Of a stretch of 64,000 bases of DNA, positions 60,514-64,000 are shown in pieces (positions within the stretch are counted from its first letter, which is position 1; the number at the start of each line of letters is the position of its first letter). The stretch is from Halorussus caseinilyticus (GTDB lineage Archaea > Halobacteriota > Halobacteria > Halobacteriales > Haladaptataceae). The stretch covers positions 2,976,001 through 3,040,000 of the forward strand of contig NZ_CP119809.1 of the NCBI RefSeq assembly GCF_029338395.1. The letters run 5' to 3'. The position numbers were made by a program, and so were the translations under genes. The notes under the pieces were generated by a model. That model was not told the DNA's origin, made no database searches, and saw only the letters and a list, made by a program, of their open reading frames with translations.

Positions 60514-62255
60514 GCAACGCCGACCTCGTGGAACTCGCCAAGCGGCGGGGCTACTTCTTCCAGTCCGCGGGCGCGTACGGCGGCGTCTCGGGCTTCTACA
60601 CCTACGGTCCGCAGGGCGCGACCCTCAAGCAGAACGTCGAGAACTCGTGGCGCGAGCGGTTCCAGATTCGGGAGGGCCACCGCGAAATCGACGCCCCGAC
60701 CGTGATGCCCGAACCCGTCTTCGAGGCGTCGGGCCACCTCGACACCTTCGACGATATGCTCGTGGAGTGTCCCGAGTGCGGCGAGAGCCATCGGGCGGAC
60801 CACCTCATCGAGGACAACACCGACATCGAGGAAGCCGAGAGCATCCCCATCTCGGAAGTCGAAGACCTCATCGCCGAACACGACTTACAGTGTCCGAGTT
60901 GCGGCACCGAACTCGGCGGCGTTCCGGTCGAGGACTTCAACCTGATGTTCGAGACCAACATCGGTCCGGGCAGTTCCTCGCCGGGGTATCTCCGACCGGA
61001 GACCGCACAGGGCATCTTCGTGGAGTTCCCGCAACTCGCCGAGTACGCCCGCAACCAGTTGCCCTTCGGCATCACCCAAATCGGCAAGGCCTACCGGAAC
61101 GAGATTTCCCCGCGCAAGTCCATCGTCCGCGTCCGGGAATTCACGCAGGCCGAGTTGGAACACTTCATCGACCCGACCGAAGACGAACCCGAGTTGGAGC
61201 GAGTGGCGGACGTGGAACTCAAACTCTACCCCGCCGACGAACAGGAGAAAGACGACGGCGAGTACGTCTACAAGACCGTCCGAGAAGCCGTCGAAGAGGG
61301 GCTGGTCCACGAGTGGGTCGCCTACTATCTGGGCGTCGGCAAGCAGTGGTACGAGTCCATCGGTGTGGACATGGACCGCTTCCGGTTCCGCCAGCACCTC
61401 TCGGGCGAACTCGCCCACTACGCCGCGGACTGCTGGGACGCCGAGGCCGAGGTCGGCGGCGACTGGATAGAGATTACGGGCTACGCCTACCGGAGCGACT
61501 ACGACCTGAGCAAACACGACGAGTACTCCGACGACGACTTCACCGTCTTCAAGCAGTACGACGAACCGAAGGTGGTCGAACGCGCCACCGTGGACCCGGA
61601 CATGAGCTACCTCGGTCCGGAGTTCGGCGGACAGGCGGGCGAGGTGGCCGACGCCCTCGAAACGCTGGCCGAACGCGACCGGACCGCCTTCGACGGCGAC
61701 GAGGTGACGGTCGAAGTTGACGGCGAGGAACACGCGATTCCCACCGAGAAGACCGGGTTCGGCGTCGAGGAGGTCAAGGAGACGGGCGAACACGTCATGC
61801 CCCACGTCGTGGAACCCTCCATCGGCATCGACCGAGTTCTCTACACGGTCCTCGACCACGCCTACGAGGACGACGTTATCGAGGGCGAGGAACGGAGCTA
61901 TCTCGCACTCGAACCCGAAGTCGCGCCCACGTTCGTCGGCGTCTTCCCGCTGGTCAACAAGGAGGGCATGGACGACCGAGCGCGCGAAATCGCCGACGAC
62001 CTGCGCGCGGAGGGTCTCGACGTGACCTACGACGACTCTGGTAGCATCGGCCGACGCTACCGCCGACAGGACGAGGTGGGCACGCCGTTCTGCGTCACGG
62101 TGGACGACGAGACTGCCGACACCGTGACCCTCCGGGAGCGCGACTCGACCGAACAGGTCCGAGTCGCCATCGAGGACCTGCCGGACCTGCTCACGGACCT
62201 CCGCGAGGGCGAGACCACCTTCGCGGACCTCGACGCGCCCGCCGCAGAACAGTAA
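60510..62255 (+). CDS. glyS: Glycyl-tRNA synthetase
   Basis: A 581-residue class IIa synthetase of the alpha2 type used by Archaea. Motif 1 region VELAKRRGYFFQSAGAYGGVSGFYTYGPQGATLKQN, an inserted zinc-binding segment (CPECGESHRAD...CPSCGTELGG), ETAQGIFVEFPQLAEYARNQLPFGITQIGKAYRNEISPRKSIVRVREFTQAELEHF as motif 2, and PSIGIDRVLYTVLDHAY as motif 3. The C-terminal anticodon-binding domain is VAPTFVGVFPLVNKEGMDDRA...VTYDDSGSIGRRYRRQDEVGTPFCVTV. It charges tRNA-Gly. It overlaps the CBS gene by 4 nt and precedes the dolichol-kinase-like gene by 2 nt. Confidence 0.97.
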   Translation: MSNADLVELAKRRGYFFQSAGAYGGVSGFYTYGPQGATLKQNVENSWRERFQIREGHREIDAPTVMPEPVFEASGHLDTFDDMLVECPECGESHRADHLIEDNTDIEEAESIPISEVEDLIAEHDLQCPSCGTELGGVPVEDFNLMFETNIGPGSSSPGYLRPETAQGIFVEFPQLAEYARNQLPFGITQIGKAYRNEISPRKSIVRVREFTQAELEHFIDPTEDEPELERVADVELKLYPADEQEKDDGEYVYKTVREAVEEGLVHEWVAYYLGVGKQWYESIGVDMDRFRFRQHLSGELAHYAADCWDAEAEVGGDWIEITGYAYRSDYDLSKHDEYSDDDFTVFKQYDEPKVVERATVDPDMSYLGPEFGGQAGEVADALETLAERDRTAFDGDEVTVEVDGEEHAIPTEKTGFGVEEVKETGEHVMPHVVEPSIGIDRVLYTVLDHAYEDDVIEGEERSYLALEPEVAPTFVGVFPLVNKEGMDDRAREIADDLRAEGLDVTYDDSGSIGRRYRRQDEVGTPFCVTVDDETADTVTLRERDSTEQVRVAIEDLPDLLTDLREGETTFADLDAPAAEQ

Positions 62256-62257
62256 CC

Positions 62258-62842
62258 GTGTCCCTGCCCAGCGAGGTCAAGCGCCGGATGGTCCACGTCT
62301 CCGGGACGGGGTATCCGGCGCTGTATCTGCTCGGCCTCGTGAACTACGACCAGTTACGACTCCTGCTCGTGGCGAGTTCGGTCGCCGCAATCGTGCTGGA
62401 GACGATTCGGTTGTTCGTGGGTCTCGACTGGCGCATCTTCGAGGAACTCACCCGCGAGTACGAGCAGGACAACCTCGCTGGCTACGCGCTGTACATGTTC
62501 GGCATGACCGCGGCGGCCCTCGCCTTCGAACCGCGGATAGCCATCCCCGCGATGCTGATGCTCACCATCGCCGACCCGATTAGCGGACTCGCGGGGTCGG
62601 GCGAGTTGGGCGTGAAGGCGACTCACACCCTCCTGCTCACGTTCGGGGTGTGTCTGCTCATCACCAGTCTGTCGGGGCTTCCGCTCGTCGCCGCCGTTCT
62701 CGGTGCGCTGGCCGCGACACTCGCCGACGGGATGAAGCCCATCGTCGCGGGCTACGTCATCGACGACAACCTCACGATTCCGGTCGGGTCTGCGGTGGCG
62801 ATGTATCTGGCGTTGCGCTACCTGCCGACGGTTTCGCTTTAA
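62258..62842 (+). CDS. Dolichol-kinase-like membrane protein
   Basis: A 194-residue membrane protein with about six helices. Features of the haloarchaeal dolichol-kinase/phosphatidate-cytidylyltransferase-like family: EVKRRMVHVSGTGYPALYLLG at the start, TREYEQDNLAGYALYMFGMTAAALAFEPRIAIPAMLML, the conserved IADPISGLAG acidic motif, and AATLADGMKPIVAGYVIDDNLTIPVGSA. Family members use CTP or CDP to modify lipid carriers. GTG 62258 is 2 nt from the glyS stop; the gene ends before a 480-nt intergenic region. Exact lipid substrate unknown. Confidence 0.85.
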   Translation: MSLPSEVKRRMVHVSGTGYPALYLLGLVNYDQLRLLLVASSVAAIVLETIRLFVGLDWRIFEELTREYEQDNLAGYALYMFGMTAAALAFEPRIAIPAMLMLTIADPISGLAGSGELGVKATHTLLLTFGVCLLITSLSGLPLVAAVLGALAATLADGMKPIVAGYVIDDNLTIPVGSAVAMYLALRYLPTVSL

Positions 62843-63003
62843 GCAATATTTTTGTTTCTTTTAGAAATGTTCTGTTTTGTCAGAGAACGGTGGATGTTGT
62901 TGTCGGTTCTCGTCGCGGACGTAGTGAGGAAGTTCTAGAAAGCCCTCGCTCTCTCCGCAACAGCACCGCAACCGCGGGAACTACGACGGCAAAGAAGTCT
63001 CAG

Positions 63004-63127
63004 AAAGCCCCCGCCCGCTCGCGGTCGCTCAGTGACATATTCTCGCGCCTCACTTCGTTCGGCGCTCGAATAGGGGTCACTGAGACGACCACGGTAAACG
63101 CGAGCGGGCGGCCCCTTTCATCCACCC
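63004..63127 (+). ncRNA. Structured repeat element, copy B (candidate RNA or mobile hairpin)
   Basis: Second copy of the element at 5084. P1 pairs 63011-63023 (CCGCCCGCTCGCG) with 63099-63111. P2 pairs GTCG plus CTCAGTGAC (63024-63036) with 63076-63089, leaving a bulged A at 63085; an apical GCGCC/GGCGC and ATATTC/GAATAG helix completes the rod. The element starts GAAAGCCCCC and continues CCCCTTTCATCCACCC. The conserved 3' strand word ACGACCACGG is shared with copy A. It lies 195 nt before the Hef start. The preceding 62843-63003 stretch shows only an AT-rich start and no gene. Confidence 0.6.
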
Positions 63128-63140
63128 AAACCGGTGGGTT

Positions 63141-63255
63141 GGTCGGCCGAGCGCGTCCCCGTGGGAGGTAACGCCGAGCGCATCTCGGCAGGTGGTCGGC
63201 CGGGCGCGTTTTCGTGGTTTGATTGGCCGGGCGCGTCCCGGTGGAACGTTCCACC
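63141..63255 (+). repeat. Three 24-nt direct repeats and a palindrome before hef
   Basis: Units at 63141-63164, 63194-63217 and 63221-63244 share GGCCG(A/G)GCGCGT, with GTGG at the end of each. The third runs into GGTGGAACGTTCCACC (63240-63255), a perfect 16-nt palindrome, and a partial copy CCGGGCGCGTTCCA follows. A similar GATT-GCCGGGCG...CCGGTGGAA segment lies 3' of copy A (5212-5242). They may be protein-binding sites or the tail of the repeated element. Confidence 0.6.
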
Positions 63256-63321
63256 GGGCGCGTTCCACTTTCACCCCGATAGGCGAATCCTTTAATCACT
63301 TGACGACCAACCTGCCCACGA

Positions 63322-64000
63322 ATGGCGACGACCGGGGACCAGCAGTACGTGGACCACGAACTCCTCGTCCCGGAGTTCATCGAGCGCCGGATGTACCAGT
63401 TGCAACTCGCGGGGTCGGCGAAGAGCCGCCACACCTTGGTCTGCCTGCCGACCGGACTCGGCAAGACCACCGTGAGTCTGCTGGTCACGGCCGAGCGACT
63501 GTCGAACGTGGGCGGTAAGAGCCTGTTGCTCGCGCCCACGAAGCCCCTCGTCCAGCAACACGCCGACTTCTACCGGGAGGCCCTCCGAATTCCCGACGAC
63601 GACATCGTGGTGTTCACCGGCGAGGTGTCGCCCGACGAGCGCACGGAACTCTGGCAGAGCGCGACAGTCGTCATCGCGACGCCGCAGGTCGTGGAGAACG
63701 ACCTCGTGGGAAGCCGAATCGACCTCGGGCCCGTCTCGCACGTCACCTTCGACGAGTGCCACCGCGCGACGGGCGACTACGCCTACAACTACATCGCCGA
63801 GCGATACCACCAAGACGCCAAGAAACCCCTCGTCACGGGAATGAGCGCCTCGCCCGGTGGCGACGAGGAGGAGATTCTGGAGGTGTGCGAGAACCTCGGC
63901 ATCGACAACGTGGAGGTGATGACCGAGGAGGACTCCGACGTAGACGAGTACACCCACGACACCGATGTCGAGTGGGAACGCGTCGAGTTGCCCGACGAGG
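63322..64000 (+). CDS. hef: Hef-type helicase/nuclease, N-terminal part (cut by window edge)
   Basis: The frame opens at ATG 63322 and is still open at the window end (about 226 residues). It is a superfamily 2 helicase of the Hef/FANCM kind: ERRMYQLQLAGSAKSRHTLVCLPTGLGKTTVSLLVTAERL (Walker A GLGKTT), LLLAPTKPLVQQHADFY, ATPQVVENDLV, HVTFDECHRATGDYAYNYIA (DECH box) and VTGMSASPGGDEEEI (motif III). Archaeal Hef joins this helicase to an XPF-type nuclease that acts on stalled forks; the nuclease part would lie beyond the window. A CCTTTAATCA box about 33 nt upstream supports the start. The structured element copy B precedes it. Confidence 0.93.
   Translation, partial: MATTGDQQYVDHELLVPEFIERRMYQLQLAGSAKSRHTLVCLPTGLGKTTVSLLVTAERLSNVGGKSLLLAPTKPLVQQHADFYREALRIPDDDIVVFTGEVSPDERTELWQSATVVIATPQVVENDLVGSRIDLGPVSHVTFDECHRATGDYAYNYIAERYHQDAKKPLVTGMSASPGGDEEEILEVCENLGIDNVEVMTEEDSDVDEYTHDTDVEWERVELPDE

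Overview
The window is a GC-rich chromosomal segment of a halophilic archaeon (class Halobacteria). The proteins are strongly acidic. Promoters look like TATA boxes 20-30 nt ahead of leaderless starts. Typically haloarchaeal genes are present: the large subunit of DNA polymerase D carrying an intein, a Hef-type helicase, archaeal KptA, a dolichol-kinase-like protein, Tat-exported lipoproteins and several short haloarchaea-only families. I saw no rRNA, tRNA, CRISPR array or transposase gene.

Layout. 1-1649: end of a biotin ECF transporter operon (bioY-bioM-bioN). 1.7-4.9 kb: membrane iron-sulfur oxidoreductase and a DedA protein. 5.1-18.8 kb: the early haem pathway in pieces (hemB; hemL; hemC-hemD), separated by regulators, an HTH/TumE-like pair, an ammonium transporter with a fused PII domain behind a 30-codon ORF, a Tat-protein/metzincin pair, a lipoprotein and small membrane proteins. 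19.1-21.9 kb: KptA and a DHH nuclease. 22-44 kb: a long cell-surface glycan region with glycosyltransferases, CDP-glucose synthesis (RfbF/RfbG-like), epimerase, aldo-keto reductase, FkbM methyltransferase, two Ser/Thr-type sulfatase-like enzymes, a heterodimeric ABC exporter, a Gfo/Idh oxidoreductase, a flippase-like membrane protein and a GT-C-like membrane protein. 44.5-50.3 kb: intein-bearing PolD large subunit with a PPC-domain gene upstream. 50.5-58 kb: a dipeptide/oligopeptide ABC importer operon. 58-64 kb: formyltransferase, CBS protein, glycyl-tRNA synthetase, dolichol-kinase-like protein and the start of Hef.

How the genes work together. HemL, HemB, HemC and HemD are four consecutive or nearly consecutive steps to uroporphyrinogen III. 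RfbF and RfbG would supply CDP-4-keto-6-deoxyglucose, which the neighbouring SDR, AKR and Gfo/Idh enzymes could reduce. The glycosyltransferases, methyltransferase, sulfatase-like enzymes and exporter would then assemble and decorate a surface glycan.

The most unusual signal is a two-copy structured element (about 5084-5247 and 63004-63250) in front of hemB and hef. Its two copies differ by four base-pair-preserving double substitutions, which points to a conserved fold (structured RNA or mobile hairpin element). Other leads are a probable frameshift splitting a DUF2064-like/GT2 fusion exactly at a palindrome (31489-31510), a small acidic protein made of tandem DPETVRAATADWSK repeats, the Amt-PII fusion, a possible hitch-hiking Tat/metzincin pair, and a candidate non-coding RNA near 42060-42180. 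Family names rest on motif recognition alone, without database searches.
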